A stretch of 64,000 nt of DNA from CAYMCO01 sp964388955 (GCA_964388955.1 CAYMCO010000028.1:7296-71295); one strand, 5' to 3'; counted from the first letter of the stretch, positions 25,430 to 34,596 are shown. Numbers and translations are program-made. Notes: generated by a model not told the origin, from the sequence alone.

Positions 25430-25480
25430 TTGACAGCAAAGTAGCGAGCAATATAGTTAGCTTCACTAATAGTTAGGAGG
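25430..25480 (+). promoter_or_regulatory. marR promoter with TTAG/CTAA operator and strong RBS
   Basis: TTGACA (25430-25435) and TATAGT (25452-25457) have 16-base spacing. Immediately after, TAGTTAG occurs twice (25454-25460 and 25470-25476) around cttcactaa, and TTAG...CTAA forms an inverted repeat (25457-25468), a plausible MarR operator. AGGAGGG at 25475-25481 is the ribosome-binding site for the gene at 25485. Confidence 0.5.
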
Positions 25481-25484
25481 GCTA

Positions 25485-25955
25485 ATGGCAGCAGATACGA
25501 AGACCCAGGAGGTCGCCCGTGCTGTACTGGAGACTATCCCACTCACCATGCGAACGGTCGGCGCGGCAATGCGACGCGTGGGTCACGACCTGTTTCCGGG
25601 GCATATGCGCGTGCTGGGGATGTGCTCCAAGCGGGCCTGGAAGCTGAGAGAACTGGCAGAGGCGCAGGGCGTCAGTTCGCCCACCATGTCGCGCACTGTC
25701 GACGTGCTGGTGACACGTGGCTGGCTGACACGCACCCCATCCGAGCAGGACCGGCGTGAGGTGCAAATCGCTCTGACGCCGAACGGGCAGGAAGTGTTGG
25801 AAGAAGCGCGACTCAAGGTCCAGGCAAATGTTGCCGCAGTGCTGGTCCGCCTCACACAAGAGGAGCTAGAGACCGTGCTGGCCGGGCTAATCATCATGCG
25901 CGATGCATTTCGGGCTGGTAGTGATGCTGAAATCGAGGAAGTGGCATTCAGGTGA
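25485..25955 (+). CDS. MarR family transcriptional regulator
   Basis: 156 residues. The winged helix-turn-helix is visible: WKLRELAEAQGVSSPTMSRTVDVLVTRGWLTRTPSEQDRREVQIALTPNG, where DRRevqi.LT..G is the MarR wing signature with the conserved Asp-Arg-Arg. Flanking helices (ARAVLETIPLTMRTVGAAMRR and LTQEELETVLAGLIIM) form the dimer interface. It is preceded by a promoter with repeat operators and a near-perfect Shine-Dalgarno. Decayed NAD-binding genes lie downstream, perhaps once its targets. The effector is unknown. Confidence 0.93.
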   Translation: MAADTKTQEVARAVLETIPLTMRTVGAAMRRVGHDLFPGHMRVLGMCSKRAWKLRELAEAQGVSSPTMSRTVDVLVTRGWLTRTPSEQDRREVQIALTPNGQEVLEEARLKVQANVAAVLVRLTQEELETVLAGLIIMRDAFRAGSDAEIEEVAFR

Positions 25956-26113
25956 ACGTGATTGGGCCGGACCAACCGGTCAGAAGGTACGTATGATGAA
26001 TTGAGTTGCATTGAATCTTGCCAAGAATACGGCGTGATCGTGCTTTGCATATTGATTGCCCGTTATCTCCTTGGGCCCCAGAGACCGAACGGGACCGTTG
26101 GAGGTTTGTGTCT

Positions 26114-26382
26114 ATGGCAAGACTGGTCTTTCAGCTTGTCATCTTTGGCGCAGGTTGATCTACTGGCAAGATTCTGACGCGGCAAGCGTCGTCGCAGGAC
26201 TACTTTGTTACAGCAGTGACACGCCGTCCCGAGCAATCTGGGCAACAACGTGACAATCTGCTTGTGGTATATGGCGATGTTTATGATTTGGCTTCTGTTG
26301 CGGATTCTATCAAGGGCCAGGATGTCGTAGTCTCGCTGGTTGGCTTGCCCTACCCCTGGAAGCCGGTGACGATCTATTCCCA
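26114..26382 (+). pseudogene. NAD(P)H-binding SDR/NmrA-like oxidoreductase, broken and truncated
   Basis: One frame reads MARLVFQLVIFGAG, TGA at 26156-26158, then STGKILTRQASSQDYFVTAV and DNLLVVYGDVYDLASVADSI, then GQDVVVSLVGLPYPWKP. This is the N-terminal half of an atypical SDR. The TGA falls on the second glycine of the dinucleotide-binding GxxGxxG motif (GAG*STG), consistent with GGA to TGA. The C-terminal half is missing: at about 26383 the sequence changes to another, GC-richer SDR gene. The codon use is more AT-rich than the neighbourhood. It follows the MarR gene by 158 bases. Confidence 0.8.
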
Positions 26383-26702
26383 ATGCGCAACTCAGCTCTC
26401 CTTCTGGTGACCGGCACGGCCGGCTATGTGGGCGGGCGGCGGGTCCCGCGCCTGCTCGATCACGGCTATCGGGTTCGTGTGGCTGTGCGCGATCTTCAGC
26501 GCCTGATTAGTCGTCCTTGGAAGGATCGCGTCGAGGTCGTCCAAGCTGAGCGTTGAAACCGCAGACACTCCGACCAGCGCTGGAACCCGGCTCCATCGCT
26601 TACTACCTAATCCACAGCATGGTCGGCGGGGCCGGGTTCCGCGCCCGCGATCAGGAGGCTGCGCAGAACTTTGGCGGAAGCACAATCGGCTTGATCAGCT
26701 CA
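26383..26702 (+). pseudogene. second SDR/NAD-dependent epimerase-like gene, frameshifted and truncated
   Basis: From an ATG at 26383 the frame reads LLVTGTAGYVGGRRVPRLLD, then RVRVAVRDLQRLISRPWKDR and VEVVQAE up to a TGA at 26554. The continuation PALEPGSIAYYLIHSMVGG and ARDQEAAQNFG is in another frame from about 26553. Together these match the N-terminal third of SDR proteins of the type vTGatGyvGgrlvprLl...YYLiHSMg...f...d..aA.nF. The remainder (C-terminal two thirds) is missing. The gene is a remnant abutting another SDR remnant; recombination between the two NAD-binding genes may have created the junction (inference). Confidence 0.75.
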
Positions 26703-27195
26703 ACGTGGGAGCGGTCCTGCAGACGGTCATGGATCCAGCCGGACTCTTGAGCCGCCTCTCCTCTTTGTCTCCCGTAAAGTTTGGGTGCAGATAGGGTGCG
26801 TTTCAATGGACATGGTGGACCCGACCACCATCCCCTATCCGCAATTTCCAGACTACCAAGGCACAATCACACTCCACGCAAGCCATAGACGGCGATGCCT
26901 CTCACGGCCTCAGCGGCGGCTCGTTCGTCGGTAAGGTCCAAGTGCGCCGCGCCTTGAAGACGATAAATGCAACCTCTACTCGTCCTGGGTCATCAGCAAT
27001 AGGGGCACGACCCCTCAGATCAGACGCCAAGCTCCCTCCTCGTCGCGCTCCAACGCCACCACGCCTCCAGGCAGGAATCGGACGACGCCTCGGTCCGGGT
27101 CTCCGCCGGAGCCCACTTCTCATGCGCTGCTATCGCGCTCGCCCCAAGGCCTGTGCCATCATGCATATTGGGGAACTGAACAGGCCGCTGGTCAC
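26703..27195. other. degenerate stretch, no supported gene
   Basis: 493 bases between the SDR remnants and the peptide ABC permease. A minus-strand frame reads GVVALERDEEGAWRLI, TGA, GVVPLLLMTQDE, stop, which could be the end of a lost gene, but I cannot assign it. No repeat ends or transposase fragments are recognisable. Confidence 0.3.
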
Positions 27196-28140
27196 TCAGC
27201 CCAAACGGATCCGAGGGTTGAGAGCGCCGTAGAGTACGTCCGCGATGAGATTTGCCGAGGCGAACGCGATGACCGTGATCATGGCCACCGCCTGCACGAC
27301 GGGCAGGTCCCGGCGGTTGACGGCAAAGACCAGGAGCCGCCCCAAGCCGGGATAGTTGAAGACGTTCTCGATTACGATCAGGCCGCCGATCAGCCAGCCG
27401 AAGCTGATGGCGATCACGGTGATCGTTGGCAGCAGCGCGTTGCGCAGCACATGCTTGAAAATGACGGCGGGCTCCCGCAGGCCCTTGAGCACTGCGGTGC
27501 GCACATAGGGCTTGCCCATCTCCTCGATCACCTGCGCGCGTGTCAAGCGGATGATATAGGCGAGGAGGACGAGAGTGGCGGTGATCGCCGGAAGCACCAT
27601 GCTGGGAAGCATCTGCAGGAAAGTGGCGTGTTCCGGCAGGGTGGAGCTGGCGGGCAGCAGGCCGAGGTCAAAGGCGAAGATTTGGATCAAGACCAATCCG
27701 GTGACAAACTCCGGCAGCCCGACGAAGCTCAGCGCGAATATGCTGATCAGCCCGTCCAGGAAGGAATCTTTCGCCACCCCCGCCAGCACCCCCAACGACA
27801 CCGCCAAAGGGATGGAGATCGCCAGAGTCAACGCCGCCAAATATAGGGAATTGCGCAAACGCGACATGACGACGGGAAACACCTCCGATCCAGCGCTGAA
27901 CGAGCGCCCCCAATCCCCGCGGACGAAGCGCACCAGCCACCCAAAATACTGCCGGTAGACGGGCTGGTTTAGGCCCAGCTCCTGGCGCAGGTTTTCCAAC
28001 GCTGCCTGGCCCGCCTCACGACCGAGAATGACCCTGGCCACGTCGCCGGGAAGCAGTTGGGTGATCGAGAAGATGATGACGGAGGTCAAGAGAGCGGTCA
28101 GCATCAGATATCCGAGGCGGCGCAGGATATAAGCGGTCAT
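27196..28140 (-). CDS. peptide-type ABC transporter permease (DppB/OppB-like)
   Basis: 314 residues with about six membrane helices. The N-terminal YILRRLGYLMLTALLTSVIIF and LLPGDVAR are the DppB/OppB start; GDWGRSFS follows, and the EAA loop reads YVRTAVLKGLREPAVIFKHVLRNALLPTITV. IENVFNYPGLGRLLVFAVNRRDLPVVQ is the closing block. It pairs with the DppC-like permease at 30249. Its ATG overlaps the stop of the fused ATPase as ATGA, so translation is coupled. Role: one half of the membrane channel importing peptides or similar solutes. Confidence 0.94.
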   Translation of the reverse strand: MTAYILRRLGYLMLTALLTSVIIFSITQLLPGDVARVILGREAGQAALENLRQELGLNQPVYRQYFGWLVRFVRGDWGRSFSAGSEVFPVVMSRLRNSLYLAALTLAISIPLAVSLGVLAGVAKDSFLDGLISIFALSFVGLPEFVTGLVLIQIFAFDLGLLPASSTLPEHATFLQMLPSMVLPAITATLVLLAYIIRLTRAQVIEEMGKPYVRTAVLKGLREPAVIFKHVLRNALLPTITVIAISFGWLIGGLIVIENVFNYPGLGRLLVFAVNRRDLPVVQAVAMITVIAFASANLIADVLYGALNPRIRLG

Positions 28141-30236
28141 GCCCGCCGCCTACGAGGGCCATGCGAATCGGAAAGCCGGAAGGCCTGCTCTTGGGCTGAA
28201 CGCAGCTCCTCCAGTGGGATGTGGCAGTATATCCGCCGCCCTCCTTTTGTGAACCGCCAGGGCGGTTCCCGCTCAACGCAGACGTTCCCCAAGAAGCGCG
28301 GGCACCGAGAATGGAAGGGACAGCCGGTCGGATAGTCCGCGGGGCTGGGCAGTTCGCCCTCCAAGCGTATCTCTTGCTGCTCGGCCTCCGGGTCCAACAG
28401 AGGGATTGCGGAGAGCAGCGCCTCGGTGTAGGGATGGTAGGGGGGATCGAAGATCTCATCCACCGAGGCCACCTCCATCAGCCGACCGAGATAGATGACG
28501 GCGACCTCATCGGAGAGGAACCCGACCACCGCGAGATCATGCGAGATGAAAAGGGAACTGCCGCCGGTATTCGCCTGCAGCTCGTGAATCACATTCAGCA
28601 CGGAGGCCTGCACCGAAACGTCGAGGGATGAGACCGGCTCGTCGGCCAGCAGCACCTCGGGCTGGCTCGCGAAAGCCCTTGCGAGTGCCACGCGCTGCTT
28701 CTCCCCGCCGCTCAACTGCCCCGGCAAGCGCTTTGAGACCTCAACCGGGAGGTGCACGGCTTCCAGCAGCTCCGCGACGCGCGCCCCGGCCTCTTCCCGG
28801 GAGACATCCAGCAGGCGTCTCATCGGCCGGCGGAGCGTCTCCCCCACGGTGAGGTATGGGTTCAGCGCCTCCTCCGGCTCCTGGAACACGATCTGCAGCT
28901 TTCTCAGGACCTCTGGCTTGCGCTCCGAAAGGGCGGGCGGAAGGGAGCGCGAATGCAGCTTGAGGTCCCCCCCGGTTCGGGGCTCCAGCCCGACGATGGC
29001 CCTCGCCGCCGTCGTTTTGCCGCTCCCGCTTTCACCCACCAGGCCGAGGGTCCCTCCTGTGGGAATCCGCAAGGTAACCCCGTTGACGGCGCGTACAGGG
29101 TCGCGGGATCCGCCGAACAAACGCAAAAGCGCGCTGGTTCTCTGCGGGAAGTGCACCTGCAGATCCTCCGCTAGGAGGGCGGATTCCCCGGCTGCGGCTC
29201 TTGCCTCCGGCTCCACCGGGCCCGGCTCCGGCTGCCGGCCATCCACCTCTCCCCTCTCGATTTCCTCCCATCGATGGCATCGGACTTGCCTCTCGCCGGA
29301 AGGCGTATAGAGGGGTGGATATTCCTCGCAGACAGCGATCGCCAGCGGGCAGCGAGAGCGGAAGATACAACCATCGGGAAGAGCGTCGAGCGCGGGGATC
29401 CGGCCCTGAATCGGCCGCAACCTGACTTTGCGTTTGTTGGCGCCGAGCCTGGGTACGCTGTCCAGAAGACCTAGGGAGTAAGGGTGCAGCGGCGCATGAT
29501 ACAGTTCGACGGTGGAGGCGTCCTCGGCGACCTCGCCCGCATAGAGGACTGTGACCCGATCGCAGATCTCAGAGACAACTCCCAGGTTGTGGCTGACATA
29601 TAGGACCGCAGTCTGTCGCTCCTCGATCAACTCGCGGAAGACGTCCAGCACCGCGGCCTCTGTGGTCACGTCCAGGCCGGTGGTGGGTTCGTCCAGGACC
29701 AGCAAGGCGGGTTCGAGGCACATGGCCATGGCCAGAAGGACGCGCTGCTTCATCCCTCCGGACACCTGGTGGGGATAGCTCCGGTAGACGCGCTCAGGGT
29801 CGGAGAGGCGCACGCGATCGAACCACTGAATAGCCCTCCGGCGGGCAGCGCCACGACTGGTGTCCGTGTGGGTGCGGATGACCTCCGCCACCTGCTCCCC
29901 CAGCTGCATTGAGGGGTTCAGTGAGGCGTTGGGATCTTGGGGCACCAACGCCAGTTCCGCGCCAAGGAGACGGCGCAGGGCTCGGTGGCCGGTGCCGCCG
30001 ATCTCCCGGCCCATGAATCGGATTTCTCCCCCTCTTACGAACCCCTCTTCCGGCAGGTATCCCATGATCGCCAGGGCCAGGGTGGTCTTGCCGCTGCCAC
30101 TCTCTCCGACGATGCCGTACGCCTGGCCCGAGTCGATGCGCAATGTGACTTCGCGCAACGCCTCCAGTTCCCCGCCCGCCGATTGGTAGGAGACGCTGAG
30201 CGCTTCGATCTCCAGAACTGGTGATGCCTGGGCCAT
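28137..30236 (-). CDS. fused double ABC ATPase (DppD-DppF-like)
   Basis: 699 residues containing two complete peptide-transporter ATPases. First domain (about 1-330): Walker A GESGSGKTTLALAI, signature VSGGMKQRVLLAMAM, Walker B LLVLDEPTTGLDV, then the Opp/Dpp C-terminal cysteine cluster DGCIFRSRCPLAIAVCEE. Second domain (about 350-690): GESGSGKTTAARAI, LSGGEKQRVALARA, LLADEPVSSLDVS and the second cluster TGCPFHSRCPRFLGNVC. In most bacteria these are separate DppD and DppF proteins; single-chain versions are known. It lies between the two permease genes. The linker (about 330-350) is Pro/Glu/Ala-rich. Confidence 0.95.
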   Translation of the reverse strand: MAQASPVLEIEALSVSYQSAGGELEALREVTLRIDSGQAYGIVGESGSGKTTLALAIMGYLPEEGFVRGGEIRFMGREIGGTGHRALRRLLGAELALVPQDPNASLNPSMQLGEQVAEVIRTHTDTSRGAARRRAIQWFDRVRLSDPERVYRSYPHQVSGGMKQRVLLAMAMCLEPALLVLDEPTTGLDVTTEAAVLDVFRELIEERQTAVLYVSHNLGVVSEICDRVTVLYAGEVAEDASTVELYHAPLHPYSLGLLDSVPRLGANKRKVRLRPIQGRIPALDALPDGCIFRSRCPLAIAVCEEYPPLYTPSGERQVRCHRWEEIERGEVDGRQPEPGPVEPEARAAAGESALLAEDLQVHFPQRTSALLRLFGGSRDPVRAVNGVTLRIPTGGTLGLVGESGSGKTTAARAIVGLEPRTGGDLKLHSRSLPPALSERKPEVLRKLQIVFQEPEEALNPYLTVGETLRRPMRRLLDVSREEAGARVAELLEAVHLPVEVSKRLPGQLSGGEKQRVALARAFASQPEVLLADEPVSSLDVSVQASVLNVIHELQANTGGSSLFISHDLAVVGFLSDEVAVIYLGRLMEVASVDEIFDPPYHPYTEALLSAIPLLDPEAEQQEIRLEGELPSPADYPTGCPFHSRCPRFLGNVCVEREPPWRFTKGGRRIYCHIPLEELRSAQEQAFRLSDSHGPRRRRA

Positions 30237-30248
30237 GGTGGTCGCGGA

Positions 30249-31148
30249 CTACCTCCTCAGCTCGGTGGGGGTCTTGATTACGCGCCTCAGGCCGTCGGCC
30301 ATCAGATTCACACCCACTATGACGACGGAGATCGCAGCGGCGGGGAAAAAAAGGGCCCAAGGGTTTTGGCCGGCATAGGTGCGCGACTCGCCAACCATCA
30401 ATCCCCAATTCGGGCTGGGCGGCTGCACCCCCACGCCCAGGAAGCCCAACGAGGCGACGAGGAAAATGGCATAGGAGAAGCGCAGGGAGGCTTCGACAGC
30501 TAGGGCGGGCAGGGTGGCGGGCAGGATGTCTCGCAGCAGGATCAGGCCCACCGGCTCCCCCTGCACCCTTGCGGCCTCCACATAGTGCAGGTCCTTCGTC
30601 GCCAGGACGACGCTGCGCACCACCCGGGCCACAATCGGCGTGTATAACACCCCGATAACGAGAAGCACGCCGAGCTTGGAGGGCCCGAGCGCGCCCAGGA
30701 GCAGCAGCGCGAGCAGCAGCGCGGGGACGGAGAGCAAGCTGTCGAACAGCCGCATCACGACCTCATCCACCGCACCCCCCAGGTACCCGCTGATCAGCCC
30801 GATGGCCGTTCCCATGACAACGGCCAGGAGGGTCGCTGACCCGGTGAGCAGCAGTATCTCGCGCGCGCCCAGGATCACGCGGCTGAATACGTCTCGGCCC
30901 AGACGATCTGTCCCGAAGAGATGTTGCAGTGACGGCGGCTTCCCCGCCTCCGACGCAATCTGCTGATTGACACCGTAGGGCACAAGGATCGGTCCAAAGA
31001 TGGCCAGAAGAACGAACACGACGGAGATGCTTGTGCCCAGAGCGGCGGTCGTGTTGTGCAGCACCCTCCGGATCGAATCCCACGCAGCGGCCGACCACCC
31101 TCGGCGGGATTTCCGAACACCTTCCGAGGCCTCCCCGCTTGAGATCAT
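30249..31148 (-). CDS. peptide-type ABC transporter permease (DppC/OppC-like)
   Basis: About 299 residues. After a short cytoplasmic leader the first helix is ALGTSISVVFVLLAIFGPILVP, then LQHLFGTDRLGRDVFSRVILGAR, the DppC hallmark (hplGTDxlGRDvlSR), and the EAA loop YVEAARVQGEPVGLILLRDILPATLPAL. SLGFLGVGVQPPSPNWGLM is the closing family block. ATG at 31148 starts seven bases after the binding-protein stop; a GTG 18 bases earlier, overlapping that stop, is also possible, and neither has a good Shine-Dalgarno. Forms the membrane channel with the permease at 27196. Confidence 0.93.
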   Translation of the reverse strand: MISSGEASEGVRKSRRGWSAAAWDSIRRVLHNTTAALGTSISVVFVLLAIFGPILVPYGVNQQIASEAGKPPSLQHLFGTDRLGRDVFSRVILGAREILLLTGSATLLAVVMGTAIGLISGYLGGAVDEVVMRLFDSLLSVPALLLALLLLGALGPSKLGVLLVIGVLYTPIVARVVRSVVLATKDLHYVEAARVQGEPVGLILLRDILPATLPALAVEASLRFSYAIFLVASLGFLGVGVQPPSPNWGLMVGESRTYAGQNPWALFFPAAAISVVIVGVNLMADGLRRVIKTPTELRR

Positions 31149-31155
31149 GTATTTA

Positions 31156-32721
31156 TCACTGCACACTCACTGTCCAAAGCGCCGTGCGTCCGGGGAAGGG
31201 CTTCAATTCGAGGCCTGACACCCGGGTGCTTGTGGCGCCGAATTGCGAGAAGAAGTAGGGTACGATGATGGGCCCCCGTTCGATCAATATCTGCTGCATC
31301 TGGTGGTACGCATCCACCCGGGTCGCTTTGTCCAGCGATGTCCCAGCGGTTTGGGCCAGTTGATCGAATTCTTTGTCGCAGAATCGGGACTCGTTCCACT
31401 TGGCTCCGCAGGTCAGCATGACGTCGATATAGAATTGGGGATACGGTCGGTGGCCCCAGCCGGTGATCCCGAGATTGACCTCCAGCCATTTCCCCTCGCC
31501 ATAATAGACGCTCTCGGGCTCGGTGATCACATTGATATCGACGCCGGCATCAGCCCACTGGTTCTTGACCGCGACTGCCAGGTCCGGATGATTGCTCACA
31601 TTTGGCACGTAGAGATCCATCTTCAGGCCGTCTGGATGTCCAGCCTGTCGGAGCAGATCACGGGCGGCGGCCGGATCCCGGGCGGGGACCGTGAGGTCTT
31701 TGGCGTAGTAGTCCGGGAAGGCGGGGCCGATGGGGCTGTCCTTCCCCACCGAGCCATACCCACCTTGAACAAGTTGGAAGAGCGACTCCCGGTCCGTCGC
31801 CAGTTTGAGCGCTTTAATCACCCGTGGATCGTTTCCTGGCGGCTGGTCGGATCGCAGGCGAATCACGGCAAAGGCGTTCGTGGTCACCTGAACGGCGTTT
31901 GTGTTCGGATCCTGATCCAGATTCTCAAATAGCGGTGTGGAAAAGCCCATGATGAAATCTAGCTGTCCGCCTCTAAGAGCGTCGGCGGAAGCGGCCTCGT
32001 CACTGAAGAATATGATCACCAGGCGATCCACCTTCGGATATCCGTCCATGAAGTAATCTGGGTTGGCGACGAGATTGATTCGGTCCTCCAGGCTGAAATC
32101 CGTGACTTTGAAGGGGCCGGTCCCATTGAACGACTGAGTAGCGTCTTTGGTGCCGGATTTCAGGATCAGCGCATGATTGTCGCTCAAATCGTAGAGAAAA
32201 TAGGGGTTTGTCTTGGCGAGATGGAAAGTCACATCGAGGTCCCCCGTAGCCTCGATCGAGTCGATATTCCTGTAAAGGTCGACGGTAGCATAGCCGGAAT
32301 TCGGGTCGCGCAGCCGATTGAACGTCCACACCACATCCTGTGCGCTGAAGGGACTTCCATCGTGGAATGAGACCCCCTCGGCCAATGTGAATGTGTAGGT
32401 CAAGCCGTCGTCGCTCGCCTGCCAATCCGTAGCCAGCCGCGGGGCGATCTTATTGTCCGGGGTGATATCGACCAGATAGTCGTAGACCTGATTCGCGATC
32501 AGGATTTCGCTGTCCGAAGAAATCAGCGCCGGGTCGGTCTGCGAGATGGGCTCAACACCCGCTCTCAAGACTGTCTCTGCGGGAGGCTGGGTTCCGGCGG
32601 GCTGGGTTTGGCTATTCGGTGAGGCAGTGGATCCCCCCCCGCAAGCGGCGACAAGCATGGCGATAGCCATGAAGCAGTAGGTCAGTGCAATCCTGGAGAG
32701 AAGTGAGGGGTGCTTGCTCAT
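31156..32721 (-). CDS. extracellular solute-binding lipoprotein, family 5 (peptide type)
   Basis: 521 residues. Signal peptide with lipobox MLVAAC, then GGGSTASPNSQTQPAG linker. SBP_bac_5 landmarks: APRLATDWQASDDGLTYTF, GVSFHDGSPFSAQDVVWTF, FNGTGPFKVTDF, LIANQVYDYLV and VPYFFSQFGATST near the end. It captures peptides or other small solutes and delivers them to the ABC complex encoded just downstream. As first gene of the cluster it probably follows the operon promoter in the 502-base upstream gap. The actual ligand (di- or oligopeptide, nickel, opine, sugar) cannot be read. Confidence 0.94.
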   Translation of the reverse strand: MSKHPSLLSRIALTYCFMAIAMLVAACGGGSTASPNSQTQPAGTQPPAETVLRAGVEPISQTDPALISSDSEILIANQVYDYLVDITPDNKIAPRLATDWQASDDGLTYTFTLAEGVSFHDGSPFSAQDVVWTFNRLRDPNSGYATVDLYRNIDSIEATGDLDVTFHLAKTNPYFLYDLSDNHALILKSGTKDATQSFNGTGPFKVTDFSLEDRINLVANPDYFMDGYPKVDRLVIIFFSDEAASADALRGGQLDFIMGFSTPLFENLDQDPNTNAVQVTTNAFAVIRLRSDQPPGNDPRVIKALKLATDRESLFQLVQGGYGSVGKDSPIGPAFPDYYAKDLTVPARDPAAARDLLRQAGHPDGLKMDLYVPNVSNHPDLAVAVKNQWADAGVDINVITEPESVYYGEGKWLEVNLGITGWGHRPYPQFYIDVMLTCGAKWNESRFCDKEFDQLAQTAGTSLDKATRVDAYHQMQQILIERGPIIVPYFFSQFGATSTRVSGLELKPFPGRTALWTVSVQ

Positions 32722-33223
32722 GTCTCTGCCGTCCTCTCTGGCTGAAATGGATCGGTGTTGCGATTTGCGGGGCGCGAGCTGTCACGCGCCAGCATGCTAA
32801 GATGGGCCAAGGCAGTATTCGTCCATGGACACTTCAGCCCATTGGTCTCGCCGATCAGCCGTTCCGACTCAACATGGTCCGGCATGATTCCTCGCCGCCG
32901 ACCTGAAACCATTGATCGCAGAGGGCGCCTTCCTCCAATGGGCACCTCGCGAATGAGCTTTCTGCCCCCGATCCCATATGGCGAATGTCCCCATGCCATT
33001 TTACCTGAGAATCCAGGTCTGAAGCTCCGCCGCTGCCATCCCCGGATGGGTCTGAGGGGTTCCGGCGGGACTCGGGGAGGCGATTCTCCCTCCCTCTGAT
33101 CGAAAGCGAGGGGGCGGAAAGATCTGTATTGTCGCGCAGAATGATCCGAGAGCACCTCACCGGAGATTCAGCACAAGTACGCATCAGTCCGATTACAATT
33201 CACATGAGGGAAGGAGGTGAGCG
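32722..33223. other. divergent intergenic region, no supported gene
   Basis: 502 bases between the binding-protein gene (minus) and the cysteine hydrolase gene (plus). Both promoters are expected. No frame shows a recognisable product. The plus-strand start has a textbook AAGGAGGTGA at 33211-33220. Confidence 0.4.
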
Positions 33224-34147
33224 ATGGCAAATCCTGATTTCTATCGGCCGGAGCGAGTTGGGGAGCTGTATCGCCCCCGCATTGAGGAGGCCATCTCCGC
33301 GGGTTTGGCAGCCCGAATTCCGCCGTCGAACCAAGATCCCATGCGTCGCCTGCTGCTCTTGGTGGACGAGCAGGTCGATTTCGTGCATTCGGACGGTGCC
33401 CTCTCTGTGCCTGGCGCAGTTGATGACGCCCGCCGGATCGTCGAGTGGATATATCGGTACGCCCCGATGATCACGGATATCGCGCTCTCCCTGGACAGTC
33501 ACCATCCGATTCAGATCTTCTATCCGACCTGGTGGCAGAGCGAAGAGGGGGACGCGCCGCAGCCATATACCGCCATCACCGTCGAACAGGTGGACCGCGG
33601 TGAGTGGCGGCCGCGCTATGAGCCGGATTGGTCAAGGGAGTACGTGCGCGATCTGCACTCGGGGGCGAAGAAAGATCTGATGATCTGGCCATATCACACC
33701 ATGATCGGCACTGTCGGGCACGCCCTCACCCCCGCTCTCTACGAGGCGGTGGTGTATCACAGCGCAGCGCGCGAGTCCAGGGTGGAGTACATCATCAAGG
33801 GTACCATCGCCGACACAGAGTACTATTCCTTGTTGGAGCCCGAAGTGAAGCGGCCCGGTGATCCCCGCGGCACCTTGAACGAAGAATTTCTGCGCCGCCT
33901 CGTCGGATACGATCGGGTATATGTCGCCGGCCAGGCCAAGAGCCATTGTGTGCTCGAGACCTTGACTTCGATCGTGAGCCGTCATGGCGGCCAGCCGGAC
34001 GTGGTCGGCAAGCTCCACCTGCTGACCGACTGCACCTCGGCAGTTGCGCATCCGGAGATCGACTTCGATGCCATGGCGGATGAGCAGCTCCAGGAATTTG
34101 CCAAGAAGGGCTTGAAGCTGATCACATCCGAAGATCCGATTGAATAG
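33224..34147 (+). CDS. cysteine hydrolase, isochorismatase/nicotinamidase-like
   Basis: 307 residues. The Asp-Lys-Cys triad of the family is visible: Asp48 (LLLVDEQVDFVH), Lys192 (VEYIIKGTIADTEY) and Cys242 (YVAGQAKSHCVLETL). The metal-site-like DSHHPIQIFYPTWW resembles the nicotinamidase DxHxxxH loop (Asp91, His93, His94). It is about 90 residues longer than PncA owing to an N-terminal extension and inserts, and belongs to the nicotinamidase-related branch. Likely reaction: hydrolysis of nicotinamide or another amide. If nicotinamidase, its product would feed the nicotinate phosphoribosyltransferase at 16354, an inference only. Confidence 0.88.
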   Translation: MANPDFYRPERVGELYRPRIEEAISAGLAARIPPSNQDPMRRLLLLVDEQVDFVHSDGALSVPGAVDDARRIVEWIYRYAPMITDIALSLDSHHPIQIFYPTWWQSEEGDAPQPYTAITVEQVDRGEWRPRYEPDWSREYVRDLHSGAKKDLMIWPYHTMIGTVGHALTPALYEAVVYHSAARESRVEYIIKGTIADTEYYSLLEPEVKRPGDPRGTLNEEFLRRLVGYDRVYVAGQAKSHCVLETLTSIVSRHGGQPDVVGKLHLLTDCTSAVAHPEIDFDAMADEQLQEFAKKGLKLITSEDPIE

Positions 34148-34596
34148 TCCGAGGTCCTCCAGTTCCAACGGAGGCATCCGGTCATTCGTCCCGAACGCAT
34201 TGACCTCGGTTTGAGATGGGCTTCGGTTGGGGGCAGCGGAGCTCCACCGTCCCGTCAAGACCTCGCATATCTCAAAATACCTCTCCTGGGTGGGCGAAGG
34301 CATCCCCTTCTCCAAATCGCATACCTCGCCCAAGCTCGGGGACACCTCGGAAAGCGCCCGCCGCCGGGGGGACGGCGACATTGCGCGCACCTCCTCCCCG
34401 GCAAGTGCCAGATATCCGCCATCTTCGGCCTGATGGCAGGGCTGGTGTCGTCCCCCTGGTTTGCCACCCGCGCTCCGATGTAGAGCTGTCGTCGTCCGGC
34501 CTCTTCCCTGGACCGCCTGAGGGGATTTTTCGCCGCGGAAGCTGGGCGGAGGTAGAATGTCCCCGGCCTTCAGGGATCACCCGGACTTCGATCGCC
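34148..34596. other. intergenic; possible decayed helix-turn-helix gene on minus
   Basis: 449 bases. On the minus strand, a frame near 34255-34390 reads ALSEVSPSLGEVCDLEKGMP then TQERYFEICEVLTG, reminiscent of the C-terminal half of an XRE helix-turn-helix domain (..vS..yLs.iEkG...Ps.e...eIcevLg). Frame breaks would be needed for a whole domain, so it is at most a remnant. The promoter of the N-acetyltransferase should lie at the right end. Confidence 0.3.

Noticed and set aside
20667..26702. Alternative genetic code (TGA as sense) for this organism
   Set aside because: Many intact genes in the window end in TGA, including overlapping ATGA and GTGA junctions, so TGA is a stop here. Only a foreign origin of two genes is left open.
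33632..34390. 252-codon minus-strand frame that includes a helix-turn-helix-like stretch
   Set aside because: Most of it is antisense to the cysteine hydrolase. The short XRE-like stretch at 34255-34390 would need frame breaks to make a domain, so it is only noted in the intergenic entry.
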